NCBI GenBank assembly: GCA_023622515.1
Contig: JAMNZB010000071.1
Location: 1 to 44,122, forward strand
Direction of reading: 5' to 3'
Length of the DNA: 44,122 nt
Source: Bacillota bacterium
Lineage (GTDB): Bacteria > Bacillota > Clostridia > Saccharofermentanales > DTU023
Part shown: positions 8,110 to 17,134 of the stretch, piece by piece
How positions within the stretch are numbered: the stretch's first letter is position 1
Layout: every line of letters begins with the position of its first letter
Program-made: the position numbers and the translations under genes
The notes under the pieces: model-generated
Told to the model about the DNA's origin: nothing
The model's database searches: none
Seen by the model: the letters and a program-made list of their open reading frames with translations, nothing else

Positions 8110-9717
8110 ATGAAAAAACAACGTTTATCACTTATGGCTTATCTGCTTTTGACTTGCTGCCTAGTCATGTTTTTAGGGAAGCCTGCAACAAGTTTAGCCC
8201 AGGCCCCGGACAAGGAGAAAGACGGATCTAAAATCCTGAATGTAGGAGTGGGGATAGAGCTGAATGCCCTATATCCTCTAAATGATTCCACGAATTATAT
8301 GGGCACAAAGCTCTGCTATGAGAGCCTCATTTATTTCGAAGATGGAAAATTTGTTCCCGGTCTGGCTGAAAGCTGGGAATTCAGTGAGGATGGGAAGAGT
8401 TTGACCTTTCACCTCCGCGAGAATATTAGCTTTCACGACGGAAGTTCCTTTAACACCGAGGCTGTTAAGGCGAATTATGAATATGCCAAGAGCAACCCCA
8501 ACTTTGCCAGAATTAAAGCTATCTCCAACTGTGAAAGAATGGAGCTGGTTGACGACCGGACCATCATCTTCCATTATCCTAATCCTTACTTCGCCTATTT
8601 GAATGATTTTTGCTATCCCGATTTAATGGCCCTGGTGTCTCCGGCAGTAATTGAAGAAGGGAATTTCCTTAGCATGAAAGATGTGGTTGGCACCGGTCCT
8701 TATATTTATAAAGAAAATGCCGAAGGAGAATATGTGCGCTTTATACGCAATGAAGACTATTGGGGAGATAGGCCTTACTATGATGAAATCATTATGAAAT
8801 ACATCCCCGAATCTTCTTCCCGTCTCCAAGCGTTAAAAACCGGTGAAATAGACTTAATCTTTAGCAGTGAATTGCTTTCTTGGGATGATTATGAGCAGGC
8901 ACTTTCTATAGACGGTGTAGCGGGAAAAGTCTCCGAGACTGATTCTGAAACGCGTAATTTGGTACTGAACGCGGGAAGTCCATCCTTAAGCGATGTGCGG
9001 GTTCGTAAGGCGATAGCCTATGCTATCGATAAAGAAGCTATCGTAAACGGTTTAAGCAAGGGCAATGAAAAAGCGGCGTATAGGTTATTTTCACCTGGTG
9101 TTAAATATACGGATTTTGACCTCGATACGACCTATATCTTTGATCAGGAAAAAGCGGCAAAACTTCTAGATGAAGCCGGTTGGGCTATAAATACAAAGAC
9201 CGGAATTCGCGAAAAAGAAGGCCGGTCTCTTAGCTTGTCCTATACCTATTATGCAGCGGGGGCTATGAACTCTCTTATTGCCAGCACGATTAAGAGTCAA
9301 CTTGCTGATGTTGGTATTGATGTGAAAACTGAGGCCCAAGATATGATGACTTGGTGGCAAAACTGTACTATGGGCAACTATGATATTACCCAATGGGATA
9401 CGGAAACGGCTTTTGCTTCTCCCCACAATTACTTTACCAATTATGCTATCTCCATGCCCCAAGCCCCATACATTTCAAGTCTTGAGGGCGCCCAAGATTT
9501 TCTTGACTTGATTAGTGAATTCCAGACAACAGGTGACGAGAGCCGAGTTGCTGAAATTTTTGAGCAAATACTAAACTATGTTAACGATAATGTTCTGGAC
9601 TTGCCCATCAGCTATGTCAAGGAAATGGTTGTTTATCGTACAGGGGCCATTGCCGACTTTGAGTTTTCCGGGGTGCCTACTCACTTTGATCCGATACTAA
9701 TTACACCCGCAGAATAA
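8110..9717 (+). CDS. Nickel/peptide-type ABC transporter substrate-binding protein
   Basis: Extracytoplasmic receptor of the importer, 535 residues, SBP family 5 (NikA/OppA type). It has a basic N-terminus, a hydrophobic core with two cysteines (LLLTCCLV) and a plausible signal peptidase I site after SLAQA. The cysteine context does not fit a normal lipobox because T is at -1. Family hallmarks follow: YESLIYFEDGKFVPGLAESW, LTFHLRENISFHDG, a VGTGPYIYKE motif and the C-terminal lobe around RKAIAYAIDKEAIVNG. AAAGGAGA precedes the ATG by about ten bases. Ligand cannot be read from sequence; nickel, cobalt or iron chelates, heme and peptides are all bound by members of this family. Confidence 0.92.
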   Translation: MKKQRLSLMAYLLLTCCLVMFLGKPATSLAQAPDKEKDGSKILNVGVGIELNALYPLNDSTNYMGTKLCYESLIYFEDGKFVPGLAESWEFSEDGKSLTFHLRENISFHDGSSFNTEAVKANYEYAKSNPNFARIKAISNCERMELVDDRTIIFHYPNPYFAYLNDFCYPDLMALVSPAVIEEGNFLSMKDVVGTGPYIYKENAEGEYVRFIRNEDYWGDRPYYDEIIMKYIPESSSRLQALKTGEIDLIFSSELLSWDDYEQALSIDGVAGKVSETDSETRNLVLNAGSPSLSDVRVRKAIAYAIDKEAIVNGLSKGNEKAAYRLFSPGVKYTDFDLDTTYIFDQEKAAKLLDEAGWAINTKTGIREKEGRSLSLSYTYYAAGAMNSLIASTIKSQLADVGIDVKTEAQDMMTWWQNCTMGNYDITQWDTETAFASPHNYFTNYAISMPQAPYISSLEGAQDFLDLISEFQTTGDESRVAEIFEQILNYVNDNVLDLPISYVKEMVVYRTGAIADFEFSGVPTHFDPILITPAE

Positions 9718-9730
9718 TTTTAAAAGCCTT

Positions 9731-9766
9731 CAAGCCGGGCTATAGCTTATCCTATGGCTCGGGTTG
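9731..9766 (+). other. Intercistronic hairpin after the binding-protein gene
   Basis: CAAGCCGGGCTATAG (9731-9745) and CTATGGCTCGGGTTG (9752-9766) pair over 15 positions with one mismatch and two G-U pairs. No U-run follows. Such hairpins after binding-protein genes usually protect the upstream message from decay or cause partial termination, giving excess receptor over the downstream product. Confidence 0.6.
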
Positions 9767-9808
9767 AGGGCATAGTTTGTATTAATTTTAAGCAGAAGGA
9801 GTAAGCCT

Positions 9809-10813
9809 ATGATAAAAAAAGCAACTATTTATGAACGACTCACCGCACTTCCCTATCTTCCTATCCATCAACAATTAATAGAAGCAGCTATTGAATTAGA
9901 TGTGTTTTCTCATTTAGAGTTTCCGATTAGCGCCCAAAAGTTATCTGAAAAAATGAATTGGAATGAGTACAATACATCAAATCTTTTAAAAGGTTTGTAC
10001 AGCCTCGGATATGTTTTACGGGAGGGTGACTCCTTTTATAATCCCGCTGAAACGGCAAGGTATCTCGTAAAGGGGAAACCCGACTACATGGGCGATGTGT
10101 TAATGTTCTTTTGCCACAATCCGGGGATGGATCTGGGGGATGTAGTCCAATATGTAAAAGAAGGCCCTAAGCTGAGGAAGGAGACTCAAGACTCGATTGC
10201 TTTTGAGCGCTATGGCGAGGCCATGCGGAGTGCCCAATCCGGGATACGCCGGCAAGAACTGCTGGAGATTGTTCGCAGCCTCCCTGAAAATGAATCAATC
10301 AGGCAAATTTTAGATTTGGGCTGTGGTGCCGGTTGTCTGGGCATTGCCCTTGTCCAAGATTCCCCGGGGAGAACAGGTGTTTTATTCGATTTGCCCCCTA
10401 TGCGAGGACTGATAGAAGAAAGCCTAAGAATTTCCGGAATGGGGGAACGAATTTCTGTTAAAAGCGGTGACTTTTTACAGGATGATGTGGGCCGGGATTA
10501 TGACTTGATTCTCTGCTCTTCTATCATGTATTCAGGCATTGCCGGCAAAACCGCTTTCTTCAAAAAACTCAAGGAATCTCTCAATCCCGGAGGAGTTGTG
10601 CTTTGTATCAATGAAGGAATTGAAGCCGACTATTCCGCCCCATGGGATATGGTTATGGGATATATGGCCTTTAACCTACAGGGGATGCCCATGGGGGTTA
10701 TCAAAGGACAAATTGCTGAGGCGGCAAAAAATGCCGGTTTTCATTCCATAGAAAATCGTAGTCTGCTTCTTAGCACAGGAAGACAAGATGTAAATATTCT
10801 GCGGAATAAATGA
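9809..10813 (+). CDS. SAM-dependent methyltransferase with N-terminal winged helix (O-methyltransferase 2-like)
   Basis: A 334-residue protein in two parts. Residues about 1-100 resemble the dimerisation/winged-helix domain of plant-type O-methyltransferases (LIEAAIELDVFSHLEFPISA, then LLKGLYSLGYVLREGD and NPAETARYLV). The second part is a class I Rossmann fold with motif I ILDLGCGAGCLG, an acidic residue at the end of beta-2 (VLFDLPPM) and motif IV YDLILCSSIM. The gene has a good AAGGAG site before its ATG. It is the last gene after the importer and receptor, 91 bases downstream of a hairpin, so it is probably part of the same transcript. The substrate is unknown; it may tailor or break down the imported chelate, which is inference. 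Confidence 0.88.
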   Translation: MIKKATIYERLTALPYLPIHQQLIEAAIELDVFSHLEFPISAQKLSEKMNWNEYNTSNLLKGLYSLGYVLREGDSFYNPAETARYLVKGKPDYMGDVLMFFCHNPGMDLGDVVQYVKEGPKLRKETQDSIAFERYGEAMRSAQSGIRRQELLEIVRSLPENESIRQILDLGCGAGCLGIALVQDSPGRTGVLFDLPPMRGLIEESLRISGMGERISVKSGDFLQDDVGRDYDLILCSSIMYSGIAGKTAFFKKLKESLNPGGVVLCINEGIEADYSAPWDMVMGYMAFNLQGMPMGVIKGQIAEAAKNAGFHSIENRSLLLSTGRQDVNILRNK

Positions 10814-10975
10814 CCCTTTCGCTAGTCTTTCCGTGATTTGCAGGTGATTGTGCTATTTTTGTTGTAGTGTCCTGCCCTCCGGTGTTTGTTTGATTCTCAA
10901 GATGCTAGCCGGCAATGCTTGGCCGATGAGGGAAAGTCAGATTAGGTGTAGAAATGCTGAGGTAAATTTAAAAAA

Positions 10976-11815
10976 TCAAAAATTTTGCCGGGGTTTCCAC
11001 CAAACAATTCCGCTGCGCAAGAAGAGTTTGGCTTGCCAGCTTCCATCTTCCTCTTGCAAGAAGTGCCGGCAAAGGATTTCTTCTGCGCTATCCGATATGG
11101 CACAGCCGGGAGCAAGGCGGGCGCATTCTTCCTGAACAAGGGTTTCTTTATCCGGGTAGGATAGGGTCTTTGTAAAGGGCAGGATGCTAACATTCGGGTC
11201 AATTCCCATCTGGTAAAGTGTGCCGACGAAATAAAAATAGTCCTTCCATTCCCATTTCACGCTGTAGCCGGCTGCTTCCAATTCATGGGCCCACTGCGGT
11301 GCCAAGCCGGTATTCATTCCGGCGATGCAGAGCTTATTTGCAGCATCATTCATGCGCTGAAAACAGTCGGCGAGATCAGCTTGCCGATAGAAGCAATTAT
11401 AGCCAAAGACAAGATCATATTTACGCCGGGGGGTAAAGGTCTCCCATTTTGAGTGAATGACACCGATGTTATTGCAGCTTTCTTCATGTCCGATTTTCAG
11501 AATGAAATCCAGCACATCCTGAGAGATATCTAGACAGTCCAATTCACGGCAATGTTTTGCCAGATCAATGGTATAGTTGCCCCAGCCGGGCCCCAATTCC
11601 AGAACGCTTTCAACCTGATGTTCTTTAAGTAGCGGCAGCATCCAGGCAAGTACTTGTCTGGAGGATGCATCGGGTGCATAGCTTGTTTTCCGCTTCATAA
11701 AAGATTTCCAGAAATCTTGTTCTGCCTGATCGTCCTTCATTCGTTCTGAACTGCTTTGAGCGACTTGTTCAGCCCACTGACGATTGAAGTCCGGCATAAA
11801 AACACGTTGTTTCAT
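10976..11815 (-). CDS. Class I SAM-dependent methyltransferase
   Basis: A 279-residue methyltransferase with motif I VLELGPGWGNYT, an acidic loop after beta-2 (LDCLDISQDVL) and motif IV YDLVFGYNCFYR. The C-terminal 90 residues after KWEWKDYFYFVG are not assigned to a family. The start at 11815 is chosen because AAAGGA lies seven bases upstream; a longer reading runs into the ATPase gene. It is the last gene of the cobalamin-riboswitch operon, 16 bases after the second ATPase. It is not closely similar to the methyltransferase at 9809, yet occupies the same position after the same transporter type, with the two genes converging on a 162-base gap. Substrate unknown. Confidence 0.87.
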   Translation of the reverse strand: MKQRVFMPDFNRQWAEQVAQSSSERMKDDQAEQDFWKSFMKRKTSYAPDASSRQVLAWMLPLLKEHQVESVLELGPGWGNYTIDLAKHCRELDCLDISQDVLDFILKIGHEESCNNIGVIHSKWETFTPRRKYDLVFGYNCFYRQADLADCFQRMNDAANKLCIAGMNTGLAPQWAHELEAAGYSVKWEWKDYFYFVGTLYQMGIDPNVSILPFTKTLSYPDKETLVQEECARLAPGCAISDSAEEILCRHFLQEEDGSWQAKLFLRSGIVWWKPRQNF

Positions 11816-11831
11816 AGTTTTTCCTTTCATT

Positions 11832-12605
11832 TCAATAGCGGTAGGAATTGAGCAGTGCTTGTGTATAGGGATGCGTGGGTGCACGGATAATTTGATCCTT
11901 ATCTCCGATTTCCACAATTTTCCCCTTGTGCATTACTCCGATAGAGTGGCAAATCCAGCCGAGCAGTTCGATATCATGTGTAATGAAGAGATAGGTCAGT
12001 CCAAGATCACGCTGCAAATCCCGCAGGATATTCATGATATATGCTTGCACGGAGACATCCAGCATGGAGGTTGGTTCATCCAGCAGTAAGATTTCCGGTT
12101 TTAACAGCAGTGCACGGCAAATGACCAATCTCTGCCCTTCGCCCCCGCTAATTTGGTGCGGATAGCGTGAAAGCAGATTTTCCGAAACATTGACCTGCTT
12201 CATTGTCGCACGGACAAGCTCCATCCGCTCTGCATTGGATTTGCCGATCCGGTGAATTTTTAAAACTTCCAGAAGACTGTCTCGAATACGCATGGATGGA
12301 TCCAGTGAAGCCTCCGGGTTCTGAAAAATCATCTGTACACGGCGATGATATTGTCGCCTGTCCTGTCGGATCAGATTTTTAATATCCTGCCCTTCGAACA
12401 AGATTTTACCGGAACTGGGCGCTAGGACTCCCATAATCATCCGGGAAAGTGTAGTCTTTCCGCAGCCGCTGTTACCGACCAGGCCAAAGCTTTTCCCCCG
12501 CTCCAATGAAAAAGAAACCTGGTCCACCGCTTTTGTGCGGCGGGTCTTAAATAGACCGCTGGAAAAATACTTGCACACATCACAAATTTCCAAAATCTTA
12601 GTCAT
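11832..12605 (-). CDS. Nickel/peptide-type ABC transporter ATPase, NikE/DppF-like
   Basis: ATPase of 257 residues. It has Walker A GNSGCGKTT, the Q-loop in MIFQNPEASLDPSM, the signature ISGGEGQR (a variant of LSGGQ), Walker B ILLLDEPTSMLDVSV and the switch histidine in FITHDIE. It ends shortly after the conserved THPYTQALL segment, without a cysteine cluster. DEPTSMLDVSVQA is typical of DppF/NikE. It overlaps the upstream ATPase gene by eight bases and should form a heterodimer with it. It is part of the riboswitch-controlled operon. Confidence 0.93.
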   Translation of the reverse strand: MTKILEICDVCKYFSSGLFKTRRTKAVDQVSFSLERGKSFGLVGNSGCGKTTLSRMIMGVLAPSSGKILFEGQDIKNLIRQDRRQYHRRVQMIFQNPEASLDPSMRIRDSLLEVLKIHRIGKSNAERMELVRATMKQVNVSENLLSRYPHQISGGEGQRLVICRALLLKPEILLLDEPTSMLDVSVQAYIMNILRDLQRDLGLTYLFITHDIELLGWICHSIGVMHKGKIVEIGDKDQIIRAPTHPYTQALLNSYRY

Positions 12606-13539
12606 AGAGGAAACACCTCACTTTTCCGCCATCGGGGCGATTGAAATCGCCGGGCTCTTCCGAAGAACACCGGCTAAAGGCAGCTTTGCAGCGGGGGTAA
12701 AAGGGGCATCCGCTATGATTCATTCGCTCGGGATCGGGAGGAGGAATCGGAATCATCCCCCGGTCGGGGAGTGCATAAATCAAGCCTTGTGTATAGGGGT
12801 GCAGGGGATTTTCCATGATTTCTGTTGCCGTTCCCTGCTCGATAATCTGCCCCATGTACATTACACGGATATCATCACAGAGTCTTTTAGCAAGATGCAG
12901 GTCGTGGGTAATGACAATCATGCTGCTGTGGTGTTCAGTATAGATTTGGCGTAGCACAGAAAAGACCTGCTTGCGGATGATGGCATCGAGTCCTTTGGTA
13001 GGCTCGTCTGCAATAACCCATCCGGGCTGACAGGCAAGGGCCAGTGCGGAGACGAGACGTTGGTTCATACCTCCGCTCATCTGAAAAGAATACTGGGCCA
13101 GGATGGCTTCTGCATCTTCAAAGCCGAACTGTTTTAGAAGTACTACGGCGCGCTCTTTCGATAGGTGGCGAGACGTGGGAGTATGGGCACTAATGGCTTC
13201 AGTAATCTGCCGGCGGATGCGCATGACCGGGTTAAGGGAGGCGGAGGGATTCTGGGGAATCAGTCCGATAGATGCACCGCGCAGTTTGCGAAGTTCCCGC
13301 AGCGGCAGTTTGTGCAGTTCGCGCTCGCCAAAGTAGCATTCGCCGCTGACCTTAGCGGTATTGGGCAGCAGGCGCAGAAGCGACAAGCCCATAACACTCT
13401 TGCCGCTGCCGCTTTCCCCGATTACGCCTGTAATCCGTCCGGCCTGAAAGACGGTGGACAATTGATTGACCGCATATACAGGCCCGTTAATCGTATCAAA
13501 AGTAACGCTAAGATTATCGATTCTAATGTCAGGAGTCAT
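12598..13539 (-). CDS. Nickel/peptide-type ABC transporter ATPase, NikD/DppD-like, with cysteine cluster
   Basis: ATPase of 313 residues, the full length for DppD. It has Walker A GESGSGKSV, the Q-loop in LIPQNPSASLNPVM, the signature MSGGMNQR, Walker B WVIADEPTKGLDAI and the switch histidine in VITHDLH. The C-terminal oligopeptide-type extension is present: HPYTQGLIYALP followed by GCPFYPRCKAAFSRC and a last VRC, four cysteines spaced like the 4Fe-4S site of characterised DppD proteins. This separates it from the shorter ATPases of the neighbouring operon. ATG at 13539 is chosen because AAGGAG lies eight bases upstream; the GTG at 13545 is too close to it. Confidence 0.93.
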   Translation of the reverse strand: MTPDIRIDNLSVTFDTINGPVYAVNQLSTVFQAGRITGVIGESGSGKSVMGLSLLRLLPNTAKVSGECYFGERELHKLPLRELRKLRGASIGLIPQNPSASLNPVMRIRRQITEAISAHTPTSRHLSKERAVVLLKQFGFEDAEAILAQYSFQMSGGMNQRLVSALALACQPGWVIADEPTKGLDAIIRKQVFSVLRQIYTEHHSSMIVITHDLHLAKRLCDDIRVMYMGQIIEQGTATEIMENPLHPYTQGLIYALPDRGMIPIPPPDPERMNHSGCPFYPRCKAAFSRCSSEEPGDFNRPDGGKVRCFLYD

Positions 13540-13541
13540 AA

Positions 13542-14378
13542 TCACAGCTCCTTTACTTCATCCTGCTTGACATCCAAGCGGTCGCGGAGAATATCCCCCA
13601 GCAGATTGATTGATAGGGTGAGAAGGATAATGCAGATTCCCGGAGCCCAGAGTAAATGGGGAGCAGTGCGGAAATAACGGCGTGCACTGCCGCTAATCAT
13701 TTCGCCCCAGTCCGGAGTCGGAGGCTGAATACCCAGACCAAGATAACTCAAGCCGGCAACGGAAAGCACCACGCGCCCCACACGCGTTGTAAACAGAATG
13801 ATGATGTTGCTACGGATATTTGGCAGGATATGGCGGAGGATAATTCTCAGATGGCTTGCACCAAGACAGCGCATACCTTCAATGTAGAGCTCCTGTTTAG
13901 TCTTGAGCACTTCACCGCGCACCAAACGGGAGAAGCCTACCCAGGAGGTAATTACCAGGGCAAGGATGATGCTGCGCGTGCTGGACCCAAGGATGCCTAC
14001 CAGAGCAATCATCATTATCGTGCTGGGCAATCCTTGAAAGATGTTGGAAATCATGGTGATAATCTGATCTGCAATCCCCTCGCAATAACCGGCGACAATA
14101 CCGATTATCAGACCCAGAGCCATCGAACAGCTGGTGGCAATTACGGCCAGCAGAAGAGATGCACGTCCGCCATGGATGACGCGGCTGAGTACATCGCGCC
14201 CGAGGGCGTCAGTACCGAGCGGGTGTTCACGACAAGGTGGGGACAGACGGTTGGTCATGTCAATCTGTGTAGGATCATAGGGTGCGAGTATCGGGGCAAA
14301 AATGGTCATCAGAATAATGCCCAGCAGAATGGAGAGAACAATTACCAAGCTGATGTTTTGTCGTTTACGGCGGCTCAT
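13542..14378 (-). CDS. Nickel/peptide-type ABC transporter permease, DppC/NikC-like
   Basis: Membrane subunit of 278 residues. It has the N-terminal block APILAPYDPTQIDM with the LGTDALGRDVLSRVIHGGR signature, several membrane segments, an EAA-type loop (YIEGMRCLGASHLRIILRHILPN) and the C-terminal LSYLGLGIQPPTPDWGEMIS. These match DppC/NikC permeases point for point. It overlaps the upstream permease by four bases (ATGA) and lies two bases before the next ATPase start. No unusual features. Confidence 0.95.
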   Translation of the reverse strand: MSRRKRQNISLVIVLSILLGIILMTIFAPILAPYDPTQIDMTNRLSPPCREHPLGTDALGRDVLSRVIHGGRASLLLAVIATSCSMALGLIIGIVAGYCEGIADQIITMISNIFQGLPSTIMMIALVGILGSSTRSIILALVITSWVGFSRLVRGEVLKTKQELYIEGMRCLGASHLRIILRHILPNIRSNIIILFTTRVGRVVLSVAGLSYLGLGIQPPTPDWGEMISGSARRYFRTAPHLLWAPGICIILLTLSINLLGDILRDRLDVKQDEVKEL

Positions 14379-15328
14379 GTAGCTTCCCCCTGAAGGCGAA
14401 TTTTTGGATTGACGGCGATGTAGAGAAGATCAATTAGCAGTGTAATTAGCACAAAGGTCGTGCCGGTAATCAGTACATAGCCTTGAATAACCGGATAATC
14501 GCGGTTCTGGATAGAACTGAGCACATAACTTCCCAGTCCGGGGATGGCAAAAATATTCTCGATAATTGTGCTGCCTCCCAGAATACCTCCGAAGTAGTTG
14601 CCGATTAGTGTAATAATGGGAACCAGCGAGTTGCGGAAGGCATGGCCAATGACCACCGCCTTCTGGGAAAGTCCCTTGGCGTTGGCAACTAGGATATACT
14701 GCTCGCCCAGCTGGGAAATGATGTTGCCTCGTGTTACACGTGAAGTGGATCCGATATTGCCGGCCGACAGGGCAAATGCAGGGAGAATAAAGGAAACAAC
14801 ACCCCGATCCAGGCCGCTGGTGGGAAGCCAGCCCAGATGTTCGGCAAAGAGGGTAATCAGGAATAGTGCAAGCCAAAAGCCGGGAATTGTCAGTAGTAAT
14901 GTAGAGAAAAATTTTAAAACAGAATCCAGCCAGGTGTCCCTGAACATGGCCATCAGGATACCGCCTCCGATGCCCAAGATAACTGCAGAAGTAAGCGCTG
15001 CCATGGATAGTTTCATCGTGATTGGCAGTCGGCGCAAGAGTTCTTGTGCAATGTCCTTGTTACCCACATAGGAATGTCCCAGGTCACCTTGGAGTACATC
15101 GCTCAGCCAGTTGAAATACTGTACCGGCAGGGGCTGATCCAGACCCAGTTTGCTGCGCATTAAGGCCCGGTCTTCTTCGGTGGGAAATTCAATGTTGATA
15201 CGGGCGAGGGCCTCATCCACAGGATCCCCCGGCGCAATCTGCCCCAGCAAGAAGGCAGTTAGCGTGATGCCGATTAATACAGGAATCAGCGCCAAAAGTC
15301 TGCGAAGGATATACTTTAGTATTGTCAT
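14375..15328 (-). CDS. Nickel/peptide-type ABC transporter permease, DppB/NikB-like
   Basis: Membrane subunit of 317 residues. The N-terminal ILRRLLALIPVLIGITLTAF and APGDP motif, the segment QYFNWLSDVLQGDLGHSYVG, and the C-terminal IIENIFAIPGLGSYVLSSIQNRDYPVIQ are classical for DppB/NikB. It is well supported by AAGGTGG before the ATG. It is the first gene after the receptor gene in the cobalamin-controlled operon, separated by a short hairpin. Together with its partner permease and two ATPases it forms a complete five-part importer. Confidence 0.95.
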   Translation of the reverse strand: MTILKYILRRLLALIPVLIGITLTAFLLGQIAPGDPVDEALARINIEFPTEEDRALMRSKLGLDQPLPVQYFNWLSDVLQGDLGHSYVGNKDIAQELLRRLPITMKLSMAALTSAVILGIGGGILMAMFRDTWLDSVLKFFSTLLLTIPGFWLALFLITLFAEHLGWLPTSGLDRGVVSFILPAFALSAGNIGSTSRVTRGNIISQLGEQYILVANAKGLSQKAVVIGHAFRNSLVPIITLIGNYFGGILGGSTIIENIFAIPGLGSYVLSSIQNRDYPVIQGYVLITGTTFVLITLLIDLLYIAVNPKIRLQGEAT

Positions 15329-15361
15329 TGCGCCGCCACCTTTGTTGCTTGTAAGAAGAAG

Positions 15362-15380
15362 GCCCCTGTAAGACAGGGGC
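15362..15380 (-). other. Intercistronic hairpin after the second binding-protein gene
   Basis: Perfect 8-bp stem GCCCCTGT / ACAGGGGC with a three-base loop, in the 69-base gap between receptor and permease genes. On the transcribed strand it is followed by CTTCTTCTT, a poor U-tract, so it probably causes partial termination or message protection, giving more receptor than permease. The other importer has a comparable hairpin after its receptor gene. Confidence 0.65.
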
Positions 15381-15397
15381 GCTTGGAGAGGTATAGT

Positions 15398-16957
15398 TTA
15401 CTTGGCCCAACAGACCTGAGTATAACCGGTCAGCCCGTAAACGGTAGCTTGATAGCCGGTGATGTCGCTGGAACAAGCAACAACTTCCTGTGAGTACATT
15501 ACGGGGATATTCGGGAAATCGCTGGCAGAGATCTCTTGCAGTTCCGTGTAGATCTCAGCCATGCGGTCGACGTCCAATGTAGCCGCGGCTTCGTCAATCA
15601 GCTCGTCAACATAAGCATTGTTATAGCCAAGGCCGTAATTGGCATTGGTACCGCCTGCGGTGTGCATGAAGCCTTTGAATAAGGAGAAGGGGTTAGCAGA
15701 GGGCAGGCCTTGAATCTTCAGGCACATATTGTAGTTATAGGCCTGCATTTCTTCCTTACAGGGGCCCCAATCCATCAGCTCAATATTTACCTTGATATTG
15801 CTGCCTTCAATGTTTTCCAAAAGAGCCTGAATATATTCGGCTTCCTCCTGGTAGGGGTAGCGGTTGGCGTCTACGGCGGGTAGCAGGAAGCGTAGCTCAA
15901 CAGCCTCCTCGCCCACAACCTCACGAATCAGTTCCATGCCCTTTTCAGGATCATGAAGCACGGCTTGTTCAGCATAGAAGGGCGAGGTATAGTTCAGGAA
16001 TCCGCCGGCCGGCAGATTGTAACCGTTGAAGAAGCTGTCAATAATGACCTGGCGGTCAATCAGCAGGGAAAGGCCTTCGCGCATGCGGACATCGTTGAAG
16101 GGGAAGTCATGGCCGTTTACATTTAGGAAGTGGGTGATGCCGGAATCGCCGACGGAAACAGTATAAGCGGGATCATCTTCGATCTCAGCAGCCTGAGAGG
16201 GAGAAATTGCGCCAAGGTCACAGAGTCCTTGCACTTCACCAGCACGTAGTGCGGAATAGCGGGTGTCTGCATCCGGAATCACTTTGAAACGGAAGGTTTC
16301 GGCGATGCCGGGAGTGCCCCAGTAGTCAGGATTACGTTCGATTACACAATATTCACCCAGTACGTTTTCTTTAACGACATAGGGGCCGGTGCCGATAGCG
16401 AAGCCGTTAAAATTGCCATCCTCGGCAAAGCAAGAGGGCTCAAAGATGGAAGAACCGTAGTTTACCATGTTGTAGTCCAGCATGGGCTGTGCGTCTTCAA
16501 AGGTCAGCACAAAGGTGAACTCATCGCTCTTCTCATAGGAAATTAAACCGGGATAGGTGGAATCGATATTTACACCGTAGAAGGAAGAGGGGAAGGGGCC
16601 TTTCTTCATGCGGTCGAAGTTGGCGATTACGACGTCGGCGTTGAAGGCAACACCATTGGAGAAGTTGACGTCCTGACGCAAATGGAAGGTCCAAACGGTA
16701 CGTTCATCATTGTGCTCCCAGGTCTCGGCCAGTGCAGGTGCGGGCTTGCCGGTTTCGTCTTTGGTAATCAGAGGCTCCCAGATACCGAGGGTCATGGAGG
16801 CATAATGGCCATCCATTTCACCGGGGCACTGGTCGCGGGAAGCAGCAAATACAATTTCGCGGGTCTGGTCAACAGTGGTCTCTGCAAGAACTGCACCACT
16901 GAAGAGGGTAAGGATGCAAGTAAGAACAAGCATCAGGGATAGGATACGGGTCTTCAT
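15398..16957 (-). CDS. Nickel/peptide-type ABC transporter substrate-binding protein
   Basis: Receptor of the second importer, 519 residues from ATG 16957 (AAAGGAGT upstream; the longer reading from 16975 would include that site). The signal peptide has a hydrophobic core (LSLMLVLTCILTLFSGAVLA) with a likely signal peptidase I site; LVLTC is not a standard lipobox. SBP family 5 hallmarks follow: LGIWEPLITKDETGKPAPAL, WTFHLRQDVNFSNGVAFNAD, IGTGPYVVKE and the second lobe around DVRMREGLSLLIDRQVIID. It is the first gene behind the cobalamin riboswitch. The regulation suggests the ligand is a cobalt compound or B12-related molecule, but NikA-type receptors bind many things and the assignment is inferred. 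Confidence 0.93.
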   Translation of the reverse strand: MKTRILSLMLVLTCILTLFSGAVLAETTVDQTREIVFAASRDQCPGEMDGHYASMTLGIWEPLITKDETGKPAPALAETWEHNDERTVWTFHLRQDVNFSNGVAFNADVVIANFDRMKKGPFPSSFYGVNIDSTYPGLISYEKSDEFTFVLTFEDAQPMLDYNMVNYGSSIFEPSCFAEDGNFNGFAIGTGPYVVKENVLGEYCVIERNPDYWGTPGIAETFRFKVIPDADTRYSALRAGEVQGLCDLGAISPSQAAEIEDDPAYTVSVGDSGITHFLNVNGHDFPFNDVRMREGLSLLIDRQVIIDSFFNGYNLPAGGFLNYTSPFYAEQAVLHDPEKGMELIREVVGEEAVELRFLLPAVDANRYPYQEEAEYIQALLENIEGSNIKVNIELMDWGPCKEEMQAYNYNMCLKIQGLPSANPFSLFKGFMHTAGGTNANYGLGYNNAYVDELIDEAAATLDVDRMAEIYTELQEISASDFPNIPVMYSQEVVACSSDITGYQATVYGLTGYTQVCWAK

Positions 16958-17024
16958 AGTAGGGACTCCTTTCATTTTGCCTTTTTAGGCCTTGCATTTT
17001 GACAACTGAATTGAGCAGCTTTCC

Positions 17025-17060
17025 GAAAAAAATAGCCGCCCTGTCTACGACAAGACGGCT
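17025..17060 (-). terminator. Riboswitch-linked terminator
   Basis: On the minus strand a 12-bp stem with two G-U pairs (17060-17049 with 17045-17034; loop GTA) is followed by ATTTTTTT. It lies between the cobalamin aptamer and the receptor gene, 68 bases before the start codon. It is a standard intrinsic terminator and the likely expression platform: closed when cobalamin is bound. Confidence 0.88.
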
Positions 17061-17134
17061 GCTCTGAATCCCATAATAAAATTCTTAACGAATAAATGCG
17101 ATGCTTCGCCCTGCCGGAGTACATGCGCTCAAAA

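Noticed and set aside
13656-14393. 245-codon plus-strand open frame
   Set aside because: Lies opposite the DppC-like permease gene, whose motifs are unmistakable; the frame has no ribosome site and no recognisable family.
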